NCBI GenBank assembly: GCA_963696665.1
Contig: CAVOLE010000053.1
Coordinates: forward strand, 32,238 to 96,237
Reading direction: 5' to 3'
DNA: 64,000 nucleotides
From: Roseiarcus sp963696665
GTDB taxonomy: Bacteria > Pseudomonadota > Alphaproteobacteria > Rhizobiales > Beijerinckiaceae
The position numbers and the translations under genes were made by a program. Position 1 is the first letter of the stretch; every line of letters begins with the position of its first letter. Below are positions 1 through 8,997 of the stretch, in pieces. The notes below the pieces were generated by a model. It saw only the letters and a program-made list of their open reading frames with translations. It was not told the DNA's origin and made no database searches.

Positions 1-87
1 CGACGCCTACGCGCCGCGCGTTATTCCCTCCCGCGGCCGCCATTGTTGGCGTCATGCTTTTTCGCCCGACCGGCCTTGGTCGTACAG

Positions 88-528
88 CTAACTACCCGGC
101 CAAAACCCGTCGTCCATCGCGCGCGCAAAACTCCACGGGCACCGCTCCGGAAACGCATCCTCCGCCATATCCGTCTCGATCGCCGCTTTGCGACGGGCGT
201 ATCGATAGGCGGAGCTCATTACGTCGTCGATGACGGCCTTCAGGCTCGGATTGTCGTCCAGAAGATCGGCGATTTCGTCGCGAGCGTTCGCGATTGAGAG
301 CCGCCAGGAATTTCCGCGCCCCCCCGGCTGACGCTCCCATTTCAAAAGGTGGAGCAAGAGGACCGTAAGGCGGCTGACCAGTTCGCGCTTTTCGGTCTTG
401 CCCATACTCTCGATTTCCTCTGCGATCACCGCCAAATCGGCTTCCCCAATGCGACCGGCGCGCAAGAGAGCCGCCTGTTCGAGACTCCAGGCGTAGAAAT
501 CGTCGTCATGTAAAGATCGTCGCGTCAT
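88..528 (-). CDS. DUF29 family protein
   Basis: This 146-residue protein begins MTRRSLHDDDFYAWSLEQAA and continues with a glutamate-rich helix around residues 30-50 (EEIESMGKTEKREL), then LLLHLLKWERQP and a C-terminal CPWSF motif. That order of motifs is the pattern of DUF29, a small helical family common in cyanobacteria and proteobacteria and often found near mobile DNA. No function is established for it. It is followed at once by the minus-strand end of a broken lyase gene, with no sign of co-transcription beyond shared direction. The family call is confident; a role cannot be given. Confidence 0.85.
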   Translation of the reverse strand: MTRRSLHDDDFYAWSLEQAALLRAGRIGEADLAVIAEEIESMGKTEKRELVSRLTVLLLHLLKWERQPGGRGNSWRLSIANARDEIADLLDDNPSLKAVIDDVMSSAYRYARRKAAIETDMAEDAFPERCPWSFARAMDDGFWPGS

Positions 529-578
529 GGATTCAAGCCTACTCCCGGTCTAGGGAACTGTCGATTGCCGTGCCGGCC

Positions 579-1456
579 TCAACTCTCCGCGTGCGCCTGA
601 TCGAAGCGCAACACCTCCTCCAATCCCATGAGGCGATTTATTTCCGCGAACGAGTATACCGGCGCGCGTGAGCCGAGCGATGAGCCAGTGTCGCGGATCT
701 GCCGATAAACCGTCTCCAGCGCCGCCGCGGCGCTGAGGATGCCCGCGATCGGATGGATGGCGAGCGCAAAGCCGATCTCGGCCAGGCGTTGATTGCTCAA
801 GCAGGGGCGTTCGTCCGCCGCCCTCGACCATATTGGCCATGAGCAGCTTGTCGCCGAGCTCGCGGCCGATCGTGACCAGCTCGTCTTCGCTTTCTGGCGA
901 ACTCGATAAACAATATGTCCGCGCCCGCCTCGGCGTAAGCCCGCGCGCGATGGATTGCTTCCGGCAAACCCTTCGAGGTGCGAGCATCGGTGCGGGCGAT
1001 GATGAGAAAGTCGGGGCTCGTTCGCGCTTCGGCGGCGACCGCGATCTTGCGCGCCATTTCCTCTTTCGGAATAACGCGGCGTTGGGGCGTGTGCCCGCAC
1101 TTCTTGGGGAACTCCTGGTCCTCGAGCTGGATCGCCGCCGCGCCGGCCTGCTCGTAGCCGCGAACCGTGTGACTGACGTTCAGGAGTCCCCCATAACCGG
1201 TGTCGCCATCGGCGATGAGCGGGACGTCGACCGTGCGAGCCATCGCTTCGACGCGGCCCACCATGTCGGCGTAACTCGCGAGACCCGCGTCGGGAAGCCC
1301 GAGATGGGAGGCGACCACACCGTAGCCGCTCATGTAGAGGGCTTCGAAACCCATGGCCGCCGCCATGCGCAGCGAGACCATGTCGTAGACGCCGGGCGCC
1401 ACGATCACGCGATCCGTGGGGCGAGCGTTCAGAACCTGACGGAGCGTTGTCATCAA
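579..1456 (-). pseudogene. PEP mutase / isocitrate lyase superfamily protein, two frameshifts
   Basis: The first 200 residues match the carboxyvinyl-carboxyphosphonate mutase / oxaloacetate decarboxylase type: PGVYDMVSLRMAAAMGFEAL near the start, the metal-binding region DGDTGYG near residue 85, LEDQEFPKKCGH near residue 115, and IARTDAR near residue 155. After ILFIE the frame is lost near position 900. The next part (SPESEDELVTIGRELGDKL, then NMVEGGGRTPLL) reads in a second frame, and the end (LAEIGFALAIHP onward) reads in a third frame from about position 800 to the stop at 579. Removing one base at each break restores about 291 aa, the usual family length. The damage may be real or may be sequence error, since other genes here carry the same kind of break. 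The substrate cannot be told. Confidence 0.8.
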
Positions 1457-1657
1457 GTAAATCCTTGAACGTTATCCCGCGCCCTGCCAAGGCGTCGCCA
1501 GGCTCTGGCATTAGAGCGGCAGAGCCCCCGCGCCGCAACACCGCCGTCTCAAATCCTCGGCCGCAAACGCGCAAAAGGCCAAGTTTCGCTCGCGGTCACC
1601 GATCGGCCAAAAAACGAGACTATGGAGCGGGCTGCAACTTAAGCACGGAGAGACGCC

Positions 1658-2000
1658 ATGAAGAAATTCCTCGCTCTGTACATGGCCGATACGGCGCAAA
1701 TGGCCGATATGATGAAGAACTCCACGCCCGAACAGCGCAAGAAGGGAAGCGAGGCGTGGATGAAGTGGATGGACGATAACAAAGCTTCGCTCGCCGACCG
1801 CGGCGCGCCGGTCGGAAAGACCAAGCGCATAGACGCGAAGGGGACGAAGGATGCAAAGAACGACGTCTGCGGCTATTCCATCGTGCAAGCGGAATCGGCG
1901 GACGATGCGGCGAGAATTCTTCGGGAAAGATCAGCCGTTCTTGCAGATGCCCGGCGCGAAGATCGACATGATCGAAATTATCGAGATGCCGGGCACGTAG
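1658..2000 (+). pseudogene. YCII-like small protein, one frameshift
   Basis: The start follows a GGAG ribosome site about 8 bases upstream. The protein begins MKKFLALYMADTAQMADMMK and has the small-dimer alpha/beta look of YCII-related proteins, with GYSIVQAESADDAARI near residue 75. As written, the frame runs on without a stop into the downstream transporter. Removing one base near 1918 instead gives an ending FGKDQPFLQMPGAKIDMIEI and a stop at 2000, about 113 aa in total, just before a clear terminator. That shorter product is what the family predicts. Function is unknown. Confidence 0.65.
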
Positions 2001-2024
2001 CTGCTCATTCCTTAAGCAAATTAG

Positions 2025-2050
2025 GAGGGGCCGCAGATGCGGCCCCTTTC
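2025..2050 (+). terminator. Rho-independent terminator
   Basis: An 8-bp perfect GC-rich stem (2027-2034 pairs with 2039-2046) closes a 4-base AGAT loop and is followed by TTT. It lies 25 bases after the corrected stop of the YCII-like gene, which supports ending that gene at 2000. Confidence 0.75.
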
Positions 2051-2257
2051 ATTGCCGGATCAAGACAACTGCGGAGTTTACCGCCAGCGCCGACGCTAAA
2101 TGCAAGTCGTAAAGATGCGCGCAGGCGGGCCGCCGGCTGTGGCCAAGCCGAACACATCGAATCGGAGCGCGTTTGTCCTGGACGTGAGGACGACGGTCGA
2201 TTTCTGGTAGAGTTTTGTCTCAAGGCCGTAAGACCTTGTCGGGAAGGGGAGGGCCGC

Positions 2258-3718
2258 ATGGCTGAGACAGGGAGGCGCGGCGCAACAACCGGCCCCAGCG
2301 GCGGTCCCCGAAGCGCAATGCCAGACCCGGTCCCCGATCATCTTCCCTTCGCCCGCGCCGCGAGCATCATCGCGGTCGTTGTGTTGGCCGGCGCCCTCTT
2401 CGGCTACGACCAGGGGGTCATTTCTGGCGCCCTGATCGGGATCGAGAAAGCGTTTGACGTCGGTCACGTCGTACTTGAGATCGTCACCAGCTGGGTCACG
2501 CTCGGCGCTATGATCGGGTCGCTCGCCGGCGGCTATGTCGCCGACCTTTTTGGTCGAAAGCGCACGTTGCTCGCCGCAGCGGCTCTTTTCACTATCGGCG
2601 CGCTCGTACAGTCCTTCGCCCCGATCGTGCCGATCCTCGTCTTTGGCAGGCTCGTAGCTGGCCTCGGCGTTGGCGTTGCTGCGGTCGCCGCTCCGCTTTA
2701 TGCGGCCGAACTCGCCCCTGCCGCGCAGCGAGGGCGGTACGTCTCGTCTTATCAGCTCGCGATTACAGTCGGCATTTTCGTTGCCTATTTCGTCAACCAG
2801 GCGCTTGCCGGCCCCGAGGGCTGGCGCGCGATGTTGGGGGCCGCGGCGGTTCCTGGCGCCCTCCTCGCGCTCGCCATTCTGACCGCTGTTGAGTCCCCGC
2901 GCTGGTACGCCAAAGTTGGCCGCCGCGACGACGCTCTCCGAACGCTCGTCGCTCTCGGCGCGGAGAATGACGCCGAGGCGCGACTCGCAGCGATCGCAAA
3001 GTCATTGCGCGCTGAGGTCAAAACGCCGTCGTGGGCGGAAGTCTTTGCGCCGCGCTGGCGAAGGCCGCTGATGATCGGCCTCGGGCTTGCCGTCCTGCAG
3101 CAGCTCACCGGCATCAACGCCATCATCTATTACTCCAACAGCATCTTCGCCGCCGCGGGCTTTGCGACGCCCGCAGAGCAAGCCCAAGCCACGACCTGGG
3201 CGATCGGCGCGGTCAACGTGCTCTCGACCTTCATCGCGATCGCCTTCATCGACGGCCTCGGCCGGCGCCCGCTCCTGATCGCCGGTCTCATCGGCATGGC
3301 GCTCAGTCTTGCCGTGGTGGGCTTTGCGTTTTGGCAATCGGGGACGCAGGGCAGCCTCGGAAGCTCCGCGGGTGTGATCACGCTCGGCGCGCTTGTTGTC
3401 TTCATCATCTCGTTCGCATTCTCGGCTGGGCCGGTCACATGGACGGTCATCAACGAGATCTATCCAAATCAGATTCGCGGCCGGGCGGTGGCGGTGGCGA
3501 CAGCGGTCAACTGGGGCGCGGCGTTTCTGGTCAGCGGATTCTTCTTGTCGTTGGTGAAGGCGATCGGACAGGCTTACACGTTCTGGTTGTTCGCCGCGTT
3601 CTGCGTAATCGGCCTCGTCTGGGTCATCGCCCGCGTGCCCGAGACACGCGGCCGCTCGCTGGAGGAGATCGAGGCGTCGTGGGCGCACGACCTGTCGGCC
3701 CGCGCTAAATCAAGCTAA
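2258..3718 (+). CDS. MFS sugar-porter family transporter
   Basis: This 486-residue inner-membrane protein belongs to the sugar-porter branch of the major facilitator superfamily, probably a proton:sugar or polyol symporter. It shows GYDQGVISGAL in TM1, the GRKRT loop between TM2 and TM3, RLVAGLGVGVAAV, ESPRWY before the central loop, QQLTGINAIIYYSNSIF in TM7, DGLGRRPLL between TM8 and TM9, and PETRGRSLEEIE at the end. About 12 membrane helices are visible. I chose the ATG at 2258 because it follows a GGGAAGGGGAGGG purine stretch; the open frame extends further upstream only because of a frame break in the preceding gene. Its stop overlaps the corrected end of glnE on the other strand by 4 bases. 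The substrate is not deducible. Confidence 0.9.
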   Translation: MAETGRRGATTGPSGGPRSAMPDPVPDHLPFARAASIIAVVVLAGALFGYDQGVISGALIGIEKAFDVGHVVLEIVTSWVTLGAMIGSLAGGYVADLFGRKRTLLAAAALFTIGALVQSFAPIVPILVFGRLVAGLGVGVAAVAAPLYAAELAPAAQRGRYVSSYQLAITVGIFVAYFVNQALAGPEGWRAMLGAAAVPGALLALAILTAVESPRWYAKVGRRDDALRTLVALGAENDAEARLAAIAKSLRAEVKTPSWAEVFAPRWRRPLMIGLGLAVLQQLTGINAIIYYSNSIFAAAGFATPAEQAQATTWAIGAVNVLSTFIAIAFIDGLGRRPLLIAGLIGMALSLAVVGFAFWQSGTQGSLGSSAGVITLGALVVFIISFAFSAGPVTWTVINEIYPNQIRGRAVAVATAVNWGAAFLVSGFFLSLVKAIGQAYTFWLFAAFCVIGLVWVIARVPETRGRSLEEIEASWAHDLSARAKSS

Positions 3719-6641
3719 CTGCCGAGGATCGCCTCGAACATCGCCCGCACGCGCCGGCGCGCCTCCCCGAGCGCGGCCGCGAACGCCTCGAAGTCGGGGA
3801 AACCGACAGCCGCCGCGATCCGGCGCTTGACGCCTGCTGCGGCCTTGGCGGGATCGAACGGGCCGGAGGTCGACAAGCGCATGAACTGCGTGGCGTCTGT
3901 ATAGAGCCGATGCGCATCGACGAGGATCTCAGCCTGTTCGGGCGTGATCAGCCCGCGCGGCCTGCCTCTTCCACGACCTTGCGGGTCGAGACGTCGAGGA
4001 TGGCGGGTTGCTGGCGCGCGAAGGCCAATTGCAGATATTGGGCGATGAACTCGATGTCGATGAGTCCGCCCGCAACGAGCTTCAGGTCCCAGATGTCGCT
4101 GTCGCCCTTTTCCCGAGCGATGAGCCCACGCATGACGCGCGTTTCCTGAGCGATACTGCCGGCGTCGCGCTCATGGGTTAGCGTCTCCAGCACTGTTTTG
4201 GCCACGGCGGCCCCGAGGCTCTTATCGCCGGCGAGGAAGCGGGCGCGGGTCAGCGCCATGTGCTCCCATGTCTCCGCTTCGTCCTCTTGGTAAAGCTTGA
4301 ACGACGCGAACTGGGTCGCAAGCGGACCCTGGCGCCCGGAGGGCCTCAGCCGCATGTCGACTTCGTACAGGCGCCCCGCTTTGGTCGGCGCGGTCAAAGC
4401 CGAGATCAGCCGCTGCGTCAGGCGCGCATAGTAAAGGCTCGGGCCGAGGCGCTTCCGGCCGTCCGACTCGCCCGCGCTGGCGGGAAAATCATAGATGAGC
4501 ATCAGGTCGAGATCGGAGGCCGCGGTCATTTCGCGTGAGCCGAGCTTGCCAAGCGCGACAATCGCGACCCGGCCGCCGCGAATGCGCCCGTGTTCGACTT
4601 GGAAGGCCTCGATCACGCGCTTGAGCAGCGCGGCGATCAAACCCTGCGCCAGCGCGCTATAGGCGCGTCCCGCGCGGTCCGGGTCGAGGCGACCCGACAG
4701 CAGATTGAGGCCGATATGAAACATCTCCTCGGCGGCGAAGTCGCGCGCCCGATTCAAAGCGTCCTCGAAGCTCTGCCCTTGGGCGACGAACGTCTCGACC
4801 CGCGCGCCCATCGCCTCGTCGCCGAAGCTTAAGTCGAAGTCGAGGCTGCGCGCCGGATCGATCGCTGCATCGAGCACATGGGGCCGGGTCGCGATCACCT
4901 GCGCCAGTCGCGGGGCGCTGCCGAGCACGTCGCCGAACAACTCGCGCAAGGACCCGTTCGAGCGCAGGATCGAAAGGAGTTCGACGCTCGCCGGCATGCG
5001 CGCCAGCGCTTCGTCGAAGGCGGAAAGCGCGGCGTCCGGATCGCCTGATCCGGCGAAGGCTTCGAGCAGGGCCGGCGTCAATTCGGTGAGCACTTCGCGC
5101 GCGCGGGCGCTGCGGACCGCGGCGCGCCGGCCGAAGTGCCAGCCGCGAACGGTCTCCGCCGCGGCTTCCGGCCGCTGAAAGCCAAGCGCGCTTAGTGTGG
5201 CGAGCGTCGCCGGATCGTCGCTGACGCCGGTGAAAACGAGATTGCCCGAAGCGACGCTGAGCGCCGGCGCGTCTTCAAACAGCCGCGCATAGTGCCGCTC
5301 GACCTGGGTCAGGTGATGGGTGAGGTCGGCGGCGAATCCCTCGAGCTCCTCATAACCGCAGAACTGGGCGAAGCGCGTCAGCGCCTCGCGCTCGAATGGA
5401 AGGCGCTGGGTCTGCTCGTCGGCGACCATCTGCAGCCGATGCTCGACGCGACGCAGGTAAGCATAGGCCTGAGTGAGATCGTCGACCGCTTCCGCGCTGA
5501 TCCACTTGTCGGCGCAGAGCTGATTCAGCATGTCGAGCGTGCGCGACCCGCGCATCTGTGGACGGCGCCCGCCAAAAATGAGCTGCTGCGTCTGGACGAA
5601 AAACTCGATCTCGCGGATCCCGCCGCGCCCGAGCTTGACATCGTGGCCGGGCACGACGACCTGCTCGTGGCCGCGCACCGCATGGATCTGGCGCTTCATC
5701 GCGTGGATGTCGGCGATCGCGGCATAGTCGAAATACTTGCGCCAGATGAACGGCGCGAGGTCGGCGAGGAAGCGCTCGCCAAGCTTGAGGTCGCCCGCCG
5801 CCGGACGGGCTTTGATGAGCGCCGCGCGTTCCCAGTTCTGGCCGACCGTCTCGTAATATTGATAGGCGCTTGACGTTGACAGCGCGACGGGCGTCGAGGC
5901 TGGATCGGGCCGCAAGCGCAGATCGACCCTCAGCACGTAGCCGTCGCTCGTCCGCTCCTGCAGGAGGCGCGCCAGCGCTCGCGTCAGGCGCGCGAACATC
6001 GGTCCCGGCTCCGTTCCGGGCGGAATCGAGGGCGCCGCGGGGTCGTAGAGCACGATCAAATCGATGTCGCTCGAATAGTTGAGCTCGCGCGCGCCCTGCT
6101 TGCCGAGCGCCAGCACGACCAGGCCGCAGCCGTGCTCAATATCGGGAGCGTCCGGATCGAGCGCCAAAAGACCAGAGCGCGCGTGCTTGCGCATGAGGAA
6201 ATTGACCGCGGCGCCGACGGCGGCGTCGGCGAAGCGGGTCAGCGCCTCGGTCGCCTGAGCGACGTCCCAGACCCCGCCGAGGTCGGCCAGCGCGATCAAA
6301 AGCGCCAATTCGCGTTTTGCCCGTCTGAGCGCCGGGATGAGGTCCGCCTCGTGCCCGTCGCGCCGCAAGGCCAGCGCCTGAACGAGCGCGTCGAGCAATT
6401 CGCCGGGCGGACGCTTCAAGAGCCGGACGAGCCGGGCCGGATCTTCCTGGACGAGCGCCCAGAGGTAAGAGGAATGATCGGCGAGACCGAGAAGGACGTC
6501 GCGCGCGCGGCCGCGTTCGAGTTCGCGCTTAAGCCCCGCAGCCGACGAAACCTCGAGCAACTCGGCAAGGCTGCGGCGCGCTTCGACCGGCGCGGAGAGC
6601 CGCGGCGCGTCGATAAGGCTCTCAGCGAGCGTGGCGGTCAT
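3715..6641 (-). CDS. glnE: Glutamine synthetase adenylyltransferase/deadenylase, one frameshift near the end
   Basis: GlnE adds and removes AMP on glutamine synthetase in response to PII and glutamine. Two nucleotidyltransferase centres are visible: NYSSDIDLIVLYD in the N-terminal deadenylase half and ASDLDLMLIYDFP in the C-terminal half. RGGIREIEFFVQTQQLIFGG and GGLIDIEFIAQYLQLAF are typical of the family. As written the frame stops at 3948 after EEAGRAG. One missing base in the GGG run near 3957 would restore LITPEQAEILVDAHRLYTDA and an end MFEAILGS at 3715, about 975 aa, the normal size. The start overlaps the kinase gene stop by 20 bases, so it is probably co-transcribed with the two-component genes. 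GlnE is rarely lost, so sequence error is likely. Confidence 0.9.
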
Positions 6642-8070
6642 TCAAGACGAGGTCGGCCGGGGCCAGCGGTTTTGGCTGGTCGTTGGTCGCCGGCAAGGTG
6701 AGGCGCACGCGAAGTCCGGGCTGATTATCCTCGAGTTCGACCGTTCCGCCATGCATGCGGGCGACCGCGGCGGCGAGCGAAAGTCCTAAGCCGGAACCCG
6801 GCCGCGAACGCGAGCCCTCGAGGCGGACAAATCGATCGAGCGCCCTCGCCCGGTCTGCCGGCGCAATTCCGGGACCTCGGTCGGCGATCGTGAGCGCGAC
6901 GGATCCGCCGGCCCGTCGCGCCGTGATGACGACATCGGGTTTCGCCGCGGCGTCGCCCTTTTGCGGCGCGCCATATTTGAGCGCGTTGTCGACGAGATTG
7001 GCGATCGCCTGCCCGATCAGCTCGCGGTTTCCCCGGACCCTGAGCCCGTCATCGGCGCGGACCGTCAGCGCCACGCCTTCTTCCTCTGCGATCGGCTCGT
7101 AAAGCTCGGCGACGCTCCTCGCCGCCTCGCCCATGTCGAGAGGCTCAAGCGGCCCCAGATCTCCCCCCGCTTCTGCGCGCGCGATCAAGAGCAGCGCATT
7201 AAAAACGCGGATGAGCTGGTCCGATTCTTCGATCGTCTTCTCCAGCGCCTGACGATAGGCGGCGGCGTCGCCTCCGAACGCGAGCGCCGCTTCGGCATGG
7301 TTGCGCAGGCGGGTGAGCGGCGTGCGCAGGTCGTGCGCGATGTTATCGGAAACTTCCTGCAAGCCCGCCATCAGCTCGGAGATCCGTCCGAGCATCTCGT
7401 TCAAGCCTTCCGCCAGCCGGTCCAATTCGTCGCCGGAACCGGACACCGGCAGGCGACGGGTGAGGTCGCCGGCCATGATCCCCTGCGCCGAGGTGTTCAT
7501 GTCGTCGATGCGCTTGAGCACGCGTCGGGCCACGAACAGCGCCCCGACCGCGCCTAGAGCGGCGAAGAACACCAGCGAAAGCGCGAGCGCTCGCACCATC
7601 ACCTTGCCGATGCGGGCGCGGTCGCCGAGATCATGCCCGATCAACAGCCGGAAGCCACCCGGCAGAATATAGACGCCAACCAGCGCCGGCCGCCCGCGAT
7701 CGCTACTCCCGGTCCCCCGATAGATGATGGGCAGGAAACCAGGGTGCAGCAGGACTTCCGCGGGGATCTGCTCGACATTGCCGGCGAGCGGTTCGCCGAT
7801 CGGGTTGGTGAGCAAGTAGAGGGGGGCGCCGGGTTCGCGCTTGCGCGCCTCGATGACGGCTTCGAGCCTTCTTATCCCTGCATTGTCGAAGGCGTCGATG
7901 AGGCCCTGGGATTCTGCGTCGATGGTCCGTGCAATCTCGCGGTCCACCACCGACTCGACCTGCCAAGCGATGATGTAGAGGACGACGCCAGAGCCAACCG
8001 CGCTGAGCACGAGGATCGCCAGCGCGAGGCGAAAAGCGGTGGCGCCAAAGAGCTTACCGAGCGCCGTCAC
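6622..8070 (-). CDS. Sensor histidine kinase (HAMP, HisKA, HATPase)
   Basis: The protein has 482 residues. TM segments lie at about residues 12-35 and 160-182 and enclose a periplasmic sensor region. A HAMP domain follows (185-238), then the H-box NIAHDLRTPLTRLR with the phospho-acceptor His246, the N-box NLVDNALKYG, and G-boxes DRGPGIAP and GSGLGLSLAAAVARMHGG. It overlaps the response regulator gene by 17 bases and glnE by 20, so the three are very likely one operon. This order downstream of a DegP gene is common in Rhizobiales, which suggests an envelope-stress role, but that is inference. Confidence 0.92.
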   Translation of the reverse strand: MTALGKLFGATAFRLALAILVLSAVGSGVVLYIIAWQVESVVDREIARTIDAESQGLIDAFDNAGIRRLEAVIEARKREPGAPLYLLTNPIGEPLAGNVEQIPAEVLLHPGFLPIIYRGTGSSDRGRPALVGVYILPGGFRLLIGHDLGDRARIGKVMVRALALSLVFFAALGAVGALFVARRVLKRIDDMNTSAQGIMAGDLTRRLPVSGSGDELDRLAEGLNEMLGRISELMAGLQEVSDNIAHDLRTPLTRLRNHAEAALAFGGDAAAYRQALEKTIEESDQLIRVFNALLLIARAEAGGDLGPLEPLDMGEAARSVAELYEPIAEEEGVALTVRADDGLRVRGNRELIGQAIANLVDNALKYGAPQKGDAAAKPDVVITARRAGGSVALTIADRGPGIAPADRARALDRFVRLEGSRSRPGSGLGLSLAAAVARMHGGTVELEDNQPGLRVRLTLPATNDQPKPLAPADLVLNDRHAR

Positions 8071-8746
8071 GAATCATGTAACCGGCGCCGCGAACCGTGC
8101 TCAAGAGCGGCGCGTCGAAATCGCGATCGATCTTGGCGCGCAGGCGCGACACATGCACATCGATCACATTGGTCTGCGGATCGAAGTGATAGTCCCACAC
8201 ATGTTCGAGCAGCATGGTGCGCGTGACCACCTTGCCGGCGTTTTGCATCAGATATTCGAGCAACCGGAATTCGCGCGGCTGCAGGACGATTTCCTCGGAC
8301 CGGCGGGTGACTTTGTGCGACAGGCGGTCAAGCGTGAGATCCGCGACCCTGAGCACCGTCTCCTCCGGCGCGCCCTTGGGGCCGCGGCGCGCCAGCGCCT
8401 CGACCCGGGCCAGAAGCTCGGAGAACGCATAAGGCTTCGACAGATAGTCGTCGCCCCCGGCGCGCAAGCCCTTGACCCGGTCGTCGACCTGGCCCAGCGC
8501 CGACAGGATCAGGACCGGCGTCTCGTTTTTCTGCTCGCGAAGCGCGCCGACCAAGGTCAAGCCGTCCATCTTAGGCAACATGCGGTCGACGATGGCGACG
8601 TCATAAGCCCCTTCAAGCGCCAAATCGTACCCGGTCACGCCGTCATTGGCCTGGTCCGCGATATGTCCGGCCTCGCGAAAAGCCTTGGATAAATACGCAG
8701 CCGCGTCCCGGTCGTCTTCGATGATAAGGATGCGCATGTCCGACAT
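8054..8746 (-). CDS. OmpR/PhoB-family response regulator
   Basis: This 230-residue protein has a receiver domain (IIEDD near residue 10, phospho-acceptor Asp54 in VDRMLPKMDG, Lys in LSKPYAFSEL) and a C-terminal winged helix (LQPREFRLLEYLMQNAGKVV, then HVWDYHFDPQTNVIDVHVSR and GAGYMI). It overlaps the partner kinase gene by 17 bases. The upstream region carries tandem repeats and a strong hairpin, so its expression may be separated from that of degP. Confidence 0.93.
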   Translation of the reverse strand: MSDMRILIIEDDRDAAAYLSKAFREAGHIADQANDGVTGYDLALEGAYDVAIVDRMLPKMDGLTLVGALREQKNETPVLILSALGQVDDRVKGLRAGGDDYLSKPYAFSELLARVEALARRGPKGAPEETVLRVADLTLDRLSHKVTRRSEEIVLQPREFRLLEYLMQNAGKVVTRTMLLEHVWDYHFDPQTNVIDVHVSRLRAKIDRDFDAPLLSTVRGAGYMIRDGAR

Positions 8747-8775
8747 AATAGCAAATCCTCAGGCCGAAGGCCAAA

Positions 8776-8847
8776 AAAGGATGGCGGCGGGTCCGCGGGG
8801 GATAAAGGATGGCGGCAGGTCCGCGGGGGATTATGGGACCTGCCGCC
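8776..8847. repeat. 28-bp tandem repeat overlapping a 12-bp hairpin
   Basis: Two near-identical 28-bp units occupy 8776-8803 and 8804-8831 and differ at one base. The second unit contributes the left arm (8811-8822) of a perfect 12-bp inverted repeat whose right arm is 8836-8847, with a 13-base loop. It lies between degP and the response regulator, both on the minus strand. It could be a terminator for degP without a T-tract, or a leader structure for the two-component operon. Confidence 0.7.
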
Positions 8848-8997
8848 ACTTTGTCGGGGTCGCGCGGGCGGGGATGTGGCGACCGCCGACTTGAACGGAA
8901 GGGCGCGCTATGATGCGCCGGGCCGGGGACAAGCCCATTAACCCTTCCGCCCATTTCATGTTGGCGTCCGACGGCGAAACCGCAAGACGCCAGGGTA

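Noticed and set aside
1658..3718. A single 686-residue fusion of a YCII-like protein with an MFS transporter
   Set aside because: The joint contains a clear terminator and no conserved sequence. One base near 1918 explains the lack of a stop, and both halves have normal lengths when separated.
3705..3917. A 70-codon minus-strand frame past the glnE stop
   Set aside because: It lies in a different frame from the conserved glnE end, which can be read through after adding one base near 3957.
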